In this document: positions 26,193-35,426 of the stretch, one piece after another
How positions within the stretch are numbered: position 1 is the first letter of the stretch
Layout of the letters: the number at the start of each line of letters is the position of its first letter
Source: an uncultured Gammaproteobacteria bacterium
GTDB lineage: Bacteria > Pseudomonadota > Gammaproteobacteria > Pseudomonadales > UBA5518
Reading direction: 5' to 3'
NCBI GenBank assembly: GCA_903928015.1
Contig: CAIYPF010000030.1
Coordinates: 62,001 to 126,000 of the forward strand
Length of the DNA stretch: 64,000 bases
Notes under the pieces: generated by a model
Seen by the model: the letters and a program-made list of their open reading frames with translations, nothing else
Told to the model about the DNA's origin: nothing
Databases searched by the model: none
Position numbers and translations under genes: made by a program

Positions 26193-27500
26193 TCAGAAAA
26201 CAAGCGATTCGATATCGACACCATATGCCCCCGGCTCCAGGCTGGTGATGATTTCGAGCGGCTGTCCGTCGTCGTCATGGGTGACCGCCCGCATATCAAG
26301 TGGACGGGGATCGCGGAGAGGTACCTTGTTGCGGTCGAGCAACACCAGAAGCTGCGGACGCAGCCGGCGCGTCCGGTACTCGGCCAGCACCATACCCACT
26401 TCCCCGCTCGAGAGTTCTACCAAGGTTCCCGCCGGGTAAATGCCGATTGCCTGGATGAATTCCTCGATAAGCTCGGCCTGAAAATCGATGTCACGCCAGG
26501 CATAGAGTTTTTTCACCGCATGACTGGGCGACATGGGCTCGGCATAAGGCCTGCGACTGGTGATGGCGTCGTAGCAATCGACAATGCCGGCTATCCGGGC
26601 CATGACGGGGATGTCGTCGCCCTTGAGGCCATGCGGATAGCCGTGACCGCCATGGCGTTCGTGGTGGAACTCGACCATCTCGGTGACGCTGCGGTTGAGC
26701 ACACCAGTGTTGCCGAGCATCTCCATGCCGAATGCAACGTGCGACTTGAGCAGTTCGTATTCACCGCGACTCAGGCGCTCCTTCTTTTTCAGCAATTCGG
26801 CAGGGATGCGCAGTTTGCCCACGTCGAAGAGCAACGCCCCGAGGGCAAGACGCTGCAGATCAACCTTGGGCAGACCCAGCTGCCGCCCCAAAGCCACCGC
26901 CCAGATCGAGGCGCCGACCGAATGCCGGTAGGTGTAGCTGTCCTCCGTCTTCATTCGGGCAAGCCACACACAGGCATCAGGATTGCGGATCACGCTCTCG
27001 ACCATCGGGTTGACTGATGCGCGTATCCCGGAAACGTTGAGTACGTTGCTCCTGCTGTACTCATCGAACATCGCATCGACAGCGCCGGAGAGCTCCGCAT
27101 GCACCGATTTGGCGACTGTCATTTCGCTCTGGATACCACCCGCTGCGTCGTCGTACTTCTTGAGTTTCCGATGAGGGAACAACAGGGCGCTGGCATTGGC
27201 AACGCGTGACTTGAACTTGAGCGCTACGGAGGCTTCCTGCTCAGACCTGGCGGCGATGATCTGACGGGGCTGGCCTGAAATGACGCGGGCATTGCTGTGG
27301 TCCGTACTGGTCCGGCTCTGATACACGTCGATGTAGACGTGCTTGCAATGCCGCTCCAATTCCACGATGTCCTGTGGGCTGGTGATGTAGAAACCCTGGA
27401 GGAGAAACGGGGTCTGGGACCAGGGTTTGTCGAGAGCCGAGACGTACATCCCTATCTCCAGATCTCCCACCAGGATCTCGACGGACTCAAGCGAGGTCAT
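26193..27500 (-). CDS. HD-GYP domain protein with DUF3391 N-terminus (HD changed to FD)
   Basis: HD-GYP proteins hydrolyse c-di-GMP. The 435-residue product has an N-terminal DUF3391-type domain (start EILVGDLEIGMYVSALDKPW) and a C-terminal HD-GYP domain (about 170-370). GYP (287-289), His193, His254, His279, His280 and Asp309 are present. The family's own histidine-aspartate pair is Phe225-Asp226 (LLFDVGKLRIP). Losing this metal ligand suggests reduced or altered metal binding, although related DUF3391 proteins often vary here. The ATG lies upstream of the GGDEF-EAL-like gene, and the two are probably one transcript. Confidence 0.9.
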   Translation of the reverse strand: MTSLESVEILVGDLEIGMYVSALDKPWSQTPFLLQGFYITSPQDIVELERHCKHVYIDVYQSRTSTDHSNARVISGQPRQIIAARSEQEASVALKFKSRVANASALLFPHRKLKKYDDAAGGIQSEMTVAKSVHAELSGAVDAMFDEYSRSNVLNVSGIRASVNPMVESVIRNPDACVWLARMKTEDSYTYRHSVGASIWAVALGRQLGLPKVDLQRLALGALLFDVGKLRIPAELLKKKERLSRGEYELLKSHVAFGMEMLGNTGVLNRSVTEMVEFHHERHGGHGYPHGLKGDDIPVMARIAGIVDCYDAITSRRPYAEPMSPSHAVKKLYAWRDIDFQAELIEEFIQAIGIYPAGTLVELSSGEVGMVLAEYRTRRLRPQLLVLLDRNKVPLRDPRPLDMRAVTHDDDGQPLEIITSLEPGAYGVDIESLVF

Positions 27501-27591
27501 GCACTCTCCTCCGGATTTCCACTACGCGACATCTCCGATGCGGATTCGTTGTCCGGATTCTAGATCATCGCCGCCCCAGCGGCGCGAAGCC

Positions 27592-28533
27592 TCAATGACT
27601 TGCACGACGATTTCCCAGTTCTTCAAGAAACTCGATACGGAAACTGATGGCCCACACGGGTTCCCTGGGCTCATCAACGCCCTCGCGCCGCCAGAGGTGA
27701 GCGGGTTCTGCCTCGACGAAGATCCAGGGGCGGAAAACGTTGCGCCGATAGCGAAGCCCGATGGCATAGGCTTCGGTTCGGGACGAAGGGTCGGTCTGTC
27801 CGGAGACTGCAGCAAAATAACTCAAAGCCTCTTTGGGGTTGATCTGCTTCAGATAGCTGAGCCTGGTACCCCACTCGGCACCGTCGGTCTCCTCCCCATA
27901 CTCCATGTCTGATGTGAATCGAAGCAGCCGGTTCTCGCCCAGTCGGTAATCGATATCTCCCCGGCTGATGGTGCCTGCGCCATCGCCTTCCTTCAGGTAG
28001 AGCCGCTCGGTGAGCCGCAATCTCAGGCGCTCACCCAAAGGCCGCACATAGCGGTATCGCAGGCCAGCCCGAAAATCGAGCGAGGCGTTGGTACCGATCG
28101 AGAAATCAAGCCGCGAACGGGCGTAGTCCAGAACTCTGTACTGGATGCCAACGTCCCCTTCGGCCGAGGCGGTGGGAGGGAGCACATCGTTGCGGTAGTC
28201 GTTTTCCTCGCCGAAGACGACACTGACGCGGCGATTGAGCCTGGGAAGGTCGACCTTGCCACGCAGGCGCAACCGCGTCTCGCTGCCGTCATCCTCGCTC
28301 CACTGGTACTCGCTGACGAGGCGCAGCACGGAATCCGCTGATTCCCGCTCCGAATCCGCCTCACCGAAAAACGAATCAAAGCGCTGGGCGAGACTGTCTG
28401 TGGTGCCGGTGACGTAGTCGTAGGAACTGTCGATCCAAGAATGCTCCCGGGTTTCAGGCGGCGTCTGGGCTGCCACCGGGAAGCACAAAGCGATTGCGAT
28501 GGCGCCCCACGGCACGCACCGCAAGGGGCTCAT
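27592..28533 (-). CDS. Exported beta-strand-rich hypothetical protein
   Basis: The 313-residue product starts with a signal peptide (about 1-22, ending in VAAQ-T). The rest alternates polar and hydrophobic residues in strand-like stretches, such as ETRLRLRGKVDLPRLNRRVSVVFGEENDY, RLDFSIGTNASLDFRAGLRYRYV and EAYAIGLRYRRNVFRPWIFVEAEP. This suggests an outer-membrane beta barrel, although the C-terminus does not end in a clear aromatic residue. I do not recognise the family. It follows the DHH gene by 12 nt and precedes the HD-GYP-like gene by 91 nt. Confidence 0.7.
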   Translation of the reverse strand: MSPLRCVPWGAIAIALCFPVAAQTPPETREHSWIDSSYDYVTGTTDSLAQRFDSFFGEADSERESADSVLRLVSEYQWSEDDGSETRLRLRGKVDLPRLNRRVSVVFGEENDYRNDVLPPTASAEGDVGIQYRVLDYARSRLDFSIGTNASLDFRAGLRYRYVRPLGERLRLRLTERLYLKEGDGAGTISRGDIDYRLGENRLLRFTSDMEYGEETDGAEWGTRLSYLKQINPKEALSYFAAVSGQTDPSSRTEAYAIGLRYRRNVFRPWIFVEAEPAHLWRREGVDEPREPVWAISFRIEFLEELGNRRASH

Positions 28534-28545
28534 GCGCCCGCCGCC

Positions 28546-29517
28546 CTATGATCCGCGGGCATAGTGCCTGCTGAAAACATCCACGAAACGATCCATCTCG
28601 GCCTTGGGCAGGCGATTGATACCAGCTGCAGCCTTGCGGCCACCACCTGTAGGGAACTGTCTGCAAATATCGTCGGCACCTGTACGGTTCGTGAGCGGCG
28701 CGCGAACGCTGACAAGGAAATCACCACCGTCGATTTCGGTGAGCACTGCGTGCGCGCGAGCAGGATGCAGGTTGACCAGATCATTGCTGAACACACCGCT
28801 GACACGCCGCGCCCATGCCTCGTCAGGCAGGAGTAAAACTGCCGAGGCGTCCGAAGCATGTACCGGGAGCAGGGATGCCGCACGAGCCATGTCCTCGCCG
28901 TAGCCCGATTCCAGATTACTGAAGGTATCACGGTCGGCGGCGATGAAATCGAAGGGGCTGACGAATCGACTTACGCGACGGAACAGCTCATCCGGCGCAA
29001 AATGCAGATCCTCGACCGCAGGACCGTAACCGTTGTAGTTGATAAGGGTACCCAATTGCTCGGCCTGCAGCAGTTGATTCTCGTCAAGGCCGAGCGTCGC
29101 AGCCGCGGCCCGTGCGCTCCCTGCAAGGTTGTCCCCGAAAGCACCGACGACAGCCCATGCAGCATGTGCACCTTTGAGGTAGCCGTTCACGAGCAAACTT
29201 GTGCACACCTCTGGCGCAGTGTTGATCAATGCATGCAGGCGCGGGTGATCGAGCGGCTCGTCCCCGGGATGATGATGATCGGCGTAGAAAACATCCGCGC
29301 CAGCCGCGAGCAGACGCTCGAGATCCGTACGGTTCTTCTCCATGGCAACGTCCAGCACCGTGATGCGATCACCATTGGCACCCGGCACCTGGCGGAGCAG
29401 GTCTATGTCTCGCTTGACCCCAGTCACCAATACAGCGTTACGGGGTTCGGCAAGCCGCAATTGGACGAGCGAGCAAATTCCGTCGGCATCGCCATTGAAA
29501 ACATCGTAATCGGCCAT
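28546..29517 (-). CDS. DHH/DHHA1-family phosphoesterase
   Basis: The 323-residue protein begins MADYDVFNGDADGICSLVQL, a variant of the DHH motif I (usual His-x-Asp-x-Asp; here Asn8 with Asp10 and Asp12). It has Asp56 (LDVAM), the DHH motif Asp80-His81-His82, and a C-terminal DHHA1 glycine motif GGGRKAAAG. Family members degrade nano-RNAs, pAp or cyclic dinucleotides; the substrate cannot be read from sequence. A GAGGAA ribosome-binding site precedes the ATG at 29517, so the longer frame was shortened. Genes for degenerate c-di-GMP proteins follow on the same strand. Confidence 0.88.
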   Translation of the reverse strand: MADYDVFNGDADGICSLVQLRLAEPRNAVLVTGVKRDIDLLRQVPGANGDRITVLDVAMEKNRTDLERLLAAGADVFYADHHHPGDEPLDHPRLHALINTAPEVCTSLLVNGYLKGAHAAWAVVGAFGDNLAGSARAAAATLGLDENQLLQAEQLGTLINYNGYGPAVEDLHFAPDELFRRVSRFVSPFDFIAADRDTFSNLESGYGEDMARAASLLPVHASDASAVLLLPDEAWARRVSGVFSNDLVNLHPARAHAVLTEIDGGDFLVSVRAPLTNRTGADDICRQFPTGGGRKAAAGINRLPKAEMDRFVDVFSRHYARGS

Positions 29518-29678
29518 GGACAAGGGTTCCTCGAAAAACAATGAAGATGAGATCGGACATGCGGGAAGTGCGGAAAGCCGAACCGCCGGAGTGCATTTCA
29601 ACGCCCGCCGGCAAGGGCCCCTTCTGCAGGAAGTGTAGCCGGATTCGGGAGGCTGTAATGCTTGAGCGGATGAGCTCG

Positions 29679-29728
29679 GAAAAACGGAAAGGGCCGCGGA
29701 CAGGCCTGGATCCGGTCTGCCGCGGCCC
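29679..29728 (-). terminator. Rho-independent terminator after comEA
   Basis: On the minus strand a 9-bp stem GGGCCGCGG / CCGCGGCCC encloses a 20-nt loop and is followed by TTTCCGTTTTT. It begins about 12 nt after the comEA stop and separates that gene from the DHH operon. Confidence 0.85.
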
Positions 29729-29740
29729 GAGCATTGATGC

Positions 29741-30052
29741 TCAGAGCGCGATCATGGGACGCAGTTGCTCCATGGTCTTGGCACCGATGCCCCGCACGTT
29801 CACGAGATCATCAACGGACTTGAAAGGCCCGTTCTCCTTGCGGTAGGCCACGATAGCCTCTGCCTTGCTTTGGCCAATGCCCCGGAGGGACTGGGCCAAG
29901 GTGGCGGCATCGGCCGTGTTGATGTTCACGGGGCGGGTGAGTTCGGTACCCGCGGCCGGGCGCGCCTCGGGCGCTACGGCTGCGTGAGCGACAGGCAGGA
30001 CCAGAAGTGTGGATCCGAGCAGACAAGCCTTGAGAAAACGCGTGGCGTTCAT
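29741..30052 (-). CDS. ComEA-like exported helix-hairpin-helix protein
   Basis: The 103-residue product has a signal peptide (about 1-24) and a tandem helix-hairpin-helix DNA-binding domain: VNINTADAATLAQSLRGIGQSKAEAIVAYRKENGPF, then LVNVRGIGAKTMEQL. ComEA-type proteins bind DNA in the periplasm and support DNA uptake in competent Gammaproteobacteria. AAGGAGG ends immediately before an ATG at 30058; that spacing is too short. The second ATG at 30052 has the ideal 6-nt spacing and was chosen. A strong terminator follows. Confidence 0.9.
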   Translation of the reverse strand: MNATRFLKACLLGSTLLVLPVAHAAVAPEARPAAGTELTRPVNINTADAATLAQSLRGIGQSKAEAIVAYRKENGPFKSVDDLVNVRGIGAKTMEQLRPMIAL

Positions 30053-30122
30053 GGTCATCCTCCTTGAGATGATGCAGTGGAAACGGTGCCTCCATGGCAC
30101 CGGAGATCACGCTAGCACAGGG

Positions 30123-30869
30123 CTAGGGAAGATTTCTGTAGGACATTTCGGACAGTATCGACAGCACTGCGGCGGCCGGGTCCGGGGCCGCCGTGACGGG
30201 GCGGCCGATGACAAGGAAATCGCTTCCTGCCTCCATTGCCTCGCGGGGCCCTACCGTGCGGCGCTGGTCTCCCGAATCGCTTCCCGCCGGTCGGATGCCA
30301 GGAGTTACCAGCACGGGAGCTGCTCCAAGAGATTCCCTGATCGCAGTAACCTCCCGCGCGGAGCACACCAATCCATCGAGCCCGGACTCCACGCTGAGCG
30401 CGGCCAGACGCAGTACCTGCTTCTCGAGGGGGTCGCTTACGCCCGTTTCTGCAAGATCGGCGGCGTCCATGCTGGTCAGGACCGTCACGGCCGTGAGCAA
30501 TGGCACTCCCGGACCGGGGCTACCCAAGGCCTCTCGAGCCGCCTGCATCATCCGCCTCCCTCCGGAAGCATGGACATTGACCATCCAGACGCCAAGCGCG
30601 GCAGCTGCACGAACAGCGCCGGCAACCGTGTTGGGAATATCGTGGAACTTGAGATCGAGGAAAACCTCGAAGCCCAGACCAGAAAGCGCGCGGACCAGAT
30701 CGGGACCCGCAGCTATGAAAAGTTCCTTGCCGACTTTCAGCCTGCAGAGCGCAGGGTCAAGACGGGCAGACATCGCGAGCGCAGCATCCGCATCCGGATA
30801 ATCCAGCGCGACGATCAGACTGGGACCCTGACGAGAGTTCGCAGGGATCACATCCGCCGCCCTCGCCAC
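30123..30869 (-). CDS. pyrF: Orotidine 5'-phosphate decarboxylase
   Basis: PyrF converts OMP to UMP in the last step of de novo pyrimidine synthesis. The 248-residue product has the catalytic segment [10 protein letters not shown] and the early lysine in RLKVGKELF, plus VTPGIRP and the phosphate-binding [11 protein letters not shown]. Its start overlaps the 3' end of the lapA-like gene by 22 nt, the usual neighbour in Pseudomonas relatives. Both would be translated from the rpsA-ihfB region transcript. Confidence 0.96.
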   Translation of the reverse strand: MARAADVIPANSRQGPSLIVALDYPDADAALAMSARLDPALCRLKVGKELFIAAGPDLVRALSGLGFEVFLDLKFHDIPNTVAGAVRAAAALGVWMVNVHASGGRRMMQAAREALGSPGPGVPLLTAVTVLTSMDAADLAETGVSDPLEKQVLRLAALSVESGLDGLVCSAREVTAIRESLGAAPVLVTPGIRPAGSDSGDQRRTVGPREAMEAGSDFLVIGRPVTAAPDPAAAVLSILSEMSYRNLP

Positions 30870-31072
30870 AGGGCAAGGCTGGATGCAAGCAAGCCGCCGA
30901 TACCTCCCGACACAAAAGCCCCGAGCACCCAGGCGCCGACAGGGGCAGCAGGAAGTCGGAACAAAACGAAGTCAAGCGTCACGGCAGCAGGGTTGGAGAG
31001 GCAGAAGAGCAATCCCCAGCCGCCGACGAGCACTGCGAAAAGAACGGAGAGAAACATGCCGAATCGTTTCAC
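30848..31072 (-). CDS. LapA/DUF1049 small membrane protein
   Basis: The 74-residue product has two hydrophobic helices (about 5-27 and 40-66), a short NPAAVTLDF turn and a basic end (WRGRRM). This is the DUF1049/LapA pattern. In E. coli LapA works with LapB in lipopolysaccharide control, but lapB is not next to this gene: pyrF follows instead. It sits between ihfB and pyrF, as in many Gammaproteobacteria. Confidence 0.85.
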   Translation of the reverse strand: MKRFGMFLSVLFAVLVGGWGLLFCLSNPAAVTLDFVLFRLPAAPVGAWVLGAFVSGGIGGLLASSLALWRGRRM

Positions 31073-31085
31073 GGGAAAGCAGGTC

Positions 31086-31388
31086 TCAGCCCGTGATTTC
31101 CTGATGGGCGTTCTGGTTGACCCGCTCGCGCATTTCCTTGCCGGGCTTGAAGTAAGGCACGTATTTGCCCGAGAGATCCACTGCGTCGCCCGTCTTCGGG
31201 TTGCGACCGCGGCGCGGCTCCCGATAGTGCAGGGAAAAGCTGCCGAAACCCCGGATCTCGATACGTTCGCCGAGCGAAAGGCTGTTCGCCATGTACTCGA
31301 TCATCATCTTCACGGCCAATTCCACATCCTTCGGAGGCAGTTGCTTCTGCTCCAGGGAGATGCGTTCGATGAGCTCGGATTTTGTCAT
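31086..31388 (-). CDS. ihfB: Integration host factor subunit beta
   Basis: IHF-beta pairs with IHF-alpha to bend DNA. The 100-residue product begins [29 protein letters not shown] and contains the DNA-binding arm segment [25 protein letters not shown]. The longer frame in this region reads through the intergenic sequence; the ATG at 31388 has an AGGAGG ribosome-binding site about 6 nt upstream. It lies downstream of rpsA, the normal order. Confidence 0.97.
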   Translation of the reverse strand: MTKSELIERISLEQKQLPPKDVELAVKMMIEYMANSLSLGERIEIRGFGSFSLHYREPRRGRNPKTGDAVDLSGKYVPYFKPGKEMRERVNQNAHQEITG

Positions 31389-31490
31389 GATTAACCTCCT
31401 GTTTTTATTGAAAAAACAGACGGGCGGATCATAGCCCAGAATACCGGAACCGTCTAACCCCGGGCGCCGGGGCAAGGTGGAGGGTTCCCG

Positions 31491-31519
31491 CAAACGAAAA
31501 CGGGGCCTTTCGGCCCCGT
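31491..31519 (-). terminator. Rho-independent terminator or attenuator after rpsA
   Basis: On the minus strand a 7-bp stem CGGGGCC / GGCCCCG with a GAAA tetraloop is followed by TTTTCGTTTG. It begins about 23 nt after the rpsA stop. Since ihfB follows on the same strand, partial read-through is likely. Confidence 0.88.
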
Positions 31520-31541
31520 GTCGCGCCAACCGGAGAAGCGA

Positions 31542-33224
31542 TTACTCGCGGCCGCGGTTGCTCATCTGCGCCTTGATCAGGTCGCCGATAGTGGTGGGAG
31601 CATTCTCCGGCTCCTGCTCGCGCAGGGCCTTCATTGCTTCCTTCTCGTCCTGAACATCCTTGGCTTTGATGGAGAGGCCAATCGCGCGGTTCTTGCGATC
31701 CACGTTGATGATCTTGGCCTCGACCTCGTCGCCCACCGCCATCACATTGCGAGCATCTTCTACGCGGTCACGGCTGATCTCGGAGGCCTTGAGCACGCCC
31801 TGTACATCGTCGGCGAGCTGGATCAGTACCGCCTTAGCATCGATCTCGACGACTTTGCCGACCACGATCGAACCCTTGTCATGGATCGTCACGAAGCTGG
31901 TGAAAGGGTCGCCTTCCATCTGCTTGACGCCGAGCGAGATGCGCTCGCGCTCGGGGTCGATCGCCAGGATGATGGTCTCGACCTCATCGCCCTTCTTGTA
32001 GTTGCGCACGGCTTCTTCGCCAGTCTCGTGCCACGAGATGTCGGAGAGGTGAACCAGTCCGTCGATGTTGCCGTCCAACCCGATGAACAGGCCGAAATCG
32101 GTGATCGACTTGATGCGACCCTTGATGCGCTCGCCCTTGGCGTGTGCCGCGGCGAAAACATCCCAGGGATTCTCGGTGCACTGCTTCATGCCGAGCGAGA
32201 TACGGCGGCGGTCCTCGTCGATGTCGAGGATCATGACATCGATCTCGTCGCCAACCTGCACCACCTTGGAGGGGTGGATGTTCTTGTTGGTCCAGTCCAT
32301 CTCGGAGACGTGCACCAGACCTTCGACGCCCTGCTCGAGTTCCGCAAAGCAGCCGTAGTCGGTGAGGTTGGTGACACGGGCGCGCAGACGGGTTTTCTCC
32401 GGGTAGCGCTCCTTGATGCTGACCCAGGGATCGGATCCGAGTTGCTTGAGGCCGAGGGAGACGCGGTTGGTCTCGCGGTCGAACTTGAGGACCTTGACCT
32501 CGATTTCGTCGCCGACCTTGACCACTTCGCTCGGGTGCTTGATGCGGCGCCAGGCCATATCGGTGATGTGCAGCAGGCCATCGACACCGCCGAGATCGAC
32601 GAAAGCGCCGTAGTCGGTAAGGTTCTTGACCACGCCCTTGAGGACAGCAGCTTCCTGCAGGCTCGAGAGGAGATGCTCCCGCTCTGCACTGTTGGCCTGC
32701 TCGAGTACCGCACGGCGCGAGACGACGATGTTGTTGCGCTTCTGGTCGAGCTTGATGACCTTGAACTCGAGGTTCTGGCCCTCGAGATGCAGGGTGTCGC
32801 GGACCGGACGCACGTCGACGAGAGAGCCGGGGAGGAAGGCGCGGATGCCGTGGATGTCGACAGTGAAGCCGCCCTTGACCTTGCCGTTGATGATGCCCTT
32901 GACCACCTCTCCGCCCTCGAAGCTGCCTTCGAGGCTCTTCCAGGTTTCTGCGCGGCGGGCCTTCTCGCGGGAGAGGCGGGTTGCACCGTCGCCGTCTTCG
33001 ATGGCTTCCAGGGCTACCTGGACCTCGTCACCGATCTCGAGGTGGAACTTGCCGTCGTCATCGAGGAACTGGCTGCGGGGAATCATTCCCTCTGACTTGA
33101 GGCCGGCGTGAACCGTGACCCACTCGCCGTCGATATCGATCACGACTCCCGAGATGATGGAGCCAACGTCCATCTCTACGGTCTTCAGGCTCTCTTCGAA
33201 TAGTTGTGCAAAACTCTCGCTCAT
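31542..33224 (-). CDS. rpsA: 30S ribosomal protein S1
   Basis: S1 binds mRNA and delivers it to the 30S subunit. The 560-residue product (557 in E. coli) has six OB-fold S1 repeats, recognisable from repeated patterns such as [29 protein letters not shown] and [30 protein letters not shown]. The first two repeats are more divergent, as expected for ribosome-binding repeats. The ATG at 33224 ([13 protein letters not shown]) matches the family start. A small hairpin lies just upstream of the ribosome-binding site. Confidence 0.98.
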   Translation of the reverse strand: MSESFAQLFEESLKTVEMDVGSIISGVVIDIDGEWVTVHAGLKSEGMIPRSQFLDDDGKFHLEIGDEVQVALEAIEDGDGATRLSREKARRAETWKSLEGSFEGGEVVKGIINGKVKGGFTVDIHGIRAFLPGSLVDVRPVRDTLHLEGQNLEFKVIKLDQKRNNIVVSRRAVLEQANSAEREHLLSSLQEAAVLKGVVKNLTDYGAFVDLGGVDGLLHITDMAWRRIKHPSEVVKVGDEIEVKVLKFDRETNRVSLGLKQLGSDPWVSIKERYPEKTRLRARVTNLTDYGCFAELEQGVEGLVHVSEMDWTNKNIHPSKVVQVGDEIDVMILDIDEDRRRISLGMKQCTENPWDVFAAAHAKGERIKGRIKSITDFGLFIGLDGNIDGLVHLSDISWHETGEEAVRNYKKGDEVETIILAIDPERERISLGVKQMEGDPFTSFVTIHDKGSIVVGKVVEIDAKAVLIQLADDVQGVLKASEISRDRVEDARNVMAVGDEVEAKIINVDRKNRAIGLSIKAKDVQDEKEAMKALREQEPENAPTTIGDLIKAQMSNRGRE

Positions 33225-33238
33225 TGCGTCGATCCTGC

Positions 33239-33262
33239 TGCGGCTTTGCCGCAATTTTTTTT
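33239..33262 (+). terminator. Hairpin with T8 tract in the rpsA leader, plus-strand terminator-like
   Basis: On the plus strand a 6-bp stem TGCGGC / GCCGCA with a TTT loop is followed by A and eight T. That looks like an intrinsic terminator, but no plus-strand gene feeds it. On the minus strand it is an A-rich tract followed by a hairpin, about 14 nt before the rpsA start. S1 autoregulation acts on leader structure in known species, so it may be an S1 operator. Confidence 0.5.
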
Positions 33263-33390
33263 CCGATCCTTCGTCCCAGCCGGCGAAGGGGCAGAACAAG
33301 AAAAGCCGAAAACCGGGCGTGCTGGTCCGAACCCGGTCTCCGACACCATGACGGATGGCACGTGCGCCACCCCGACAATCCTTGGCAGTC

Positions 33391-34089
33391 TCAGGCGAGA
33401 CCACGCTCCCGTGCGAGGCGCAACAAGTGTTCGAAAACCTCCTTGATGCCCAAGCCCGTCGTATCGAGCAACACAGCCTCAGGGGACGGCCGCAAGGGCG
33501 AGACGGCACGCTCGGTGTCCCGGCGGTCTCGCGCTTCGATGTCCGAAACGAGGCGCGGCAGGCTAACAGTGTCACCCTTGGCGATCAACTGCCGGTAACG
33601 CCGGGCTGCCCGCTCACTGGCACTGGCAGTCAAAAATACCTTCAGTTCCGCGTCAGGGAAGACTTCGGTCCCCATGTCACGCCCATCGGCAACAAGGCCC
33701 GGCTGGATCCGGAAGGCACGCTGGCGCGCGAGCAGGGCCGCGCGTACGGCTCCGACCGCCGCGACCTGTGATGCAAGCGCTCCGACCTCTTCGCTGCGCA
33801 CCGCCTGCGTGACATCGTCACCCTCGAGCACGATGCGCAACTCTCCCCCCTCGTCGTCGCCAGGCTCGAACTGCACGTCCAGATGTCCGGCGAGGACTTC
33901 AAGTGCAGGATGGTTGTCCATGTCAACGCCGTGATTGCGGGCAGCGAGGCCCACAAGCCGGTAGAGGGCACCGCTGTCGAGCAGGCTCCAGCCAAGGGTC
34001 CGGGCCAGCAGACGGCAGACCGTGCCTTTGCCCGAGCCGCTGGGCCCATCGATCGTGATGACAGGGACACTCATCCGCGGCTGCTTCAT
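33391..34089 (-). CDS. cmk: Cytidylate kinase
   Basis: Cmk phosphorylates CMP and dCMP. The 232-residue product has the P-loop GPSGSGKGT, the acceptor-site segments LDSGALYR and [13 protein letters not shown], and the lid region [10 protein letters not shown]. The start at 34089 overlaps the aroA stop (ATGA); an in-frame ATG at 34074 is a less likely alternative. It lies upstream of rpsA as in most Gammaproteobacteria. Confidence 0.96.
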   Translation of the reverse strand: MKQPRMSVPVITIDGPSGSGKGTVCRLLARTLGWSLLDSGALYRLVGLAARNHGVDMDNHPALEVLAGHLDVQFEPGDDEGGELRIVLEGDDVTQAVRSEEVGALASQVAAVGAVRAALLARQRAFRIQPGLVADGRDMGTEVFPDAELKVFLTASASERAARRYRQLIAKGDTVSLPRLVSDIEARDRRDTERAVSPLRPSPEAVLLDTTGLGIKEVFEHLLRLARERGLA

Positions 34090-35426
34090 GGACCCGTTCC
34101 GGAGGGCACGCTGCGCTCCTCGACCGTCAGTCCGACAGAGGCGGCAAGCGGTCGGAAACCCGGAAAGGAAGTCGCCACGTTCGCGCAGTCGGAAATGGTG
34201 ATCGCATCCGTTGCGCGGAGCGAGGCAACACTGAACGCCATGGCGATGCGATGGTCCCCGCAACTGTCCACGGATCCGCCAGCCAGCGAGGCCCTGCCGC
34301 AGATGCGGATCCCGTCCGGGAATGTCTCGAGTTCAACGCCAAGCGCGCGCAAGCCCGAGGCCATCACCTCGATCCGGTCGCTTTCCTTGACGCGCAGTTC
34401 CTCTGCGCCGCGCAGCAGCGTCTCGCCTTCGGCGCAGGCTGCCGCAACGAACAGAACCGGGAATTCGTCGATCGCCAACGGGACCAGGTCGACAGGGATT
34501 TCGATGCCCCGCAAGGCTGCACCACGGACGCGCAGATCGGCCACCGGCTCACCACCGGATTCGCGCTCCGACACCACCTCGATGGATGCCCCCATCAGGC
34601 GCAGGATGCCAATGACACCTGTTCGGGTGGGATTGATCCCGACGTCCTTCAAAAGCACGTCCGAACCCCGGGCGATGCTGGCAGCCACAAGGAAGAAAGC
34701 GGCGGAAGAGATATCAGCCGGAACCTGGATGTCGGCGGCCACAAGACGGCCACCGCCCTGCAACTGCGCGAGCGAACCCTCGCGACGGACCTTGTAGCCG
34801 AATCCCGACAGCATCCGCTCCGTATGGTCTCGCGTGGGTGCCGGCTCGACTACGGTAGTGGTGCCCTCAGCGTAAAGCCCGGCCAGCAGCAACGAGGACT
34901 TCACCTGCGCGCTTGCCACAGGCATGCGGTAATCGATCCCATGCAGTGCCGCGCCGCCATGGATGAGTAGCGGCGGGCGGCCACCCTCTGCTGTATCTAT
35001 GCGCGCACCCATTTGCCGCAAGGGATCGGCGACCCGCGCCATGGGGCGACGGGTGAGGGATGAATCCCCGATCAGGCGAGTATCGAAGGACTGCCCGCTC
35101 AACAGCCCCGCGAGGAGTCGCATCGAGGTGCCGGAATTGCCAAGGTCGAGGTCTCCCGCAGGAACCCGGAGCCCGTGCAGGCCGACACCGTGGACACTGA
35201 CGCGCCCTGCCGATGGCCTGTCGATGCGAACGCCCATCGCACGGAATGCTGCGAGTGTTGCGAGGCTGTCCTCGCCTTCGAGAAAGCCCTCGACCTCGGT
35301 CACACCCTCGGCGATCGAGCCGAGCATGATCGATCGATGGGAAATGGATTTGTCGCCCGCGACGCGGATCTCGCCCCGGAGGGACCCTCCGCCGCTTGCG
35401 ATGAAATCCGTTCGATGTGCGGTCAT
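34086..35426 (-). CDS. aroA: 3-phosphoshikimate 1-carboxyvinyltransferase (EPSP synthase)
   Basis: AroA joins shikimate-3-phosphate and phosphoenolpyruvate in the shikimate pathway. The 446-residue product has DKSISHR (25-31), [10 protein letters not shown] (95-104), SSLTRRPM (122-129), the catalytic Asp in IDEFP and ELRVKESDR. The overall pattern ([33 protein letters not shown]) resembles the Agrobacterium CP4 class more than the E. coli class, but Gly99 stands where CP4 has an alanine. The standalone gene overlaps tyrA by 4 nt; in Pseudomonas these are often a single fused protein. Confidence 0.96.
   Translation of the reverse strand: MTAHRTDFIASGGGSLRGEIRVAGDKSISHRSIMLGSIAEGVTEVEGFLEGEDSLATLAAFRAMGVRIDRPSAGRVSVHGVGLHGLRVPAGDLDLGNSGTSMRLLAGLLSGQSFDTRLIGDSSLTRRPMARVADPLRQMGARIDTAEGGRPPLLIHGGAALHGIDYRMPVASAQVKSSLLLAGLYAEGTTTVVEPAPTRDHTERMLSGFGYKVRREGSLAQLQGGGRLVAADIQVPADISSAAFFLVAASIARGSDVLLKDVGINPTRTGVIGILRLMGASIEVVSERESGGEPVADLRVRGAALRGIEIPVDLVPLAIDEFPVLFVAAACAEGETLLRGAEELRVKESDRIEVMASGLRALGVELETFPDGIRICGRASLAGGSVDSCGDHRIAMAFSVASLRATDAITISDCANVATSFPGFRPLAASVGLTVEERSVPSGTGP

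Noticed and set aside
29541-29846. 101-codon plus-strand frame with CxxC
   Set aside because: It crosses the comEA terminator and reads antisense to comEA; no ribosome-binding site.
31518-33095. 525-codon open frame on the plus strand opposite rpsA
   Set aside because: A mirror of the repeated S1 domains (Asp/Leu/Val-rich repeats); not a gene.
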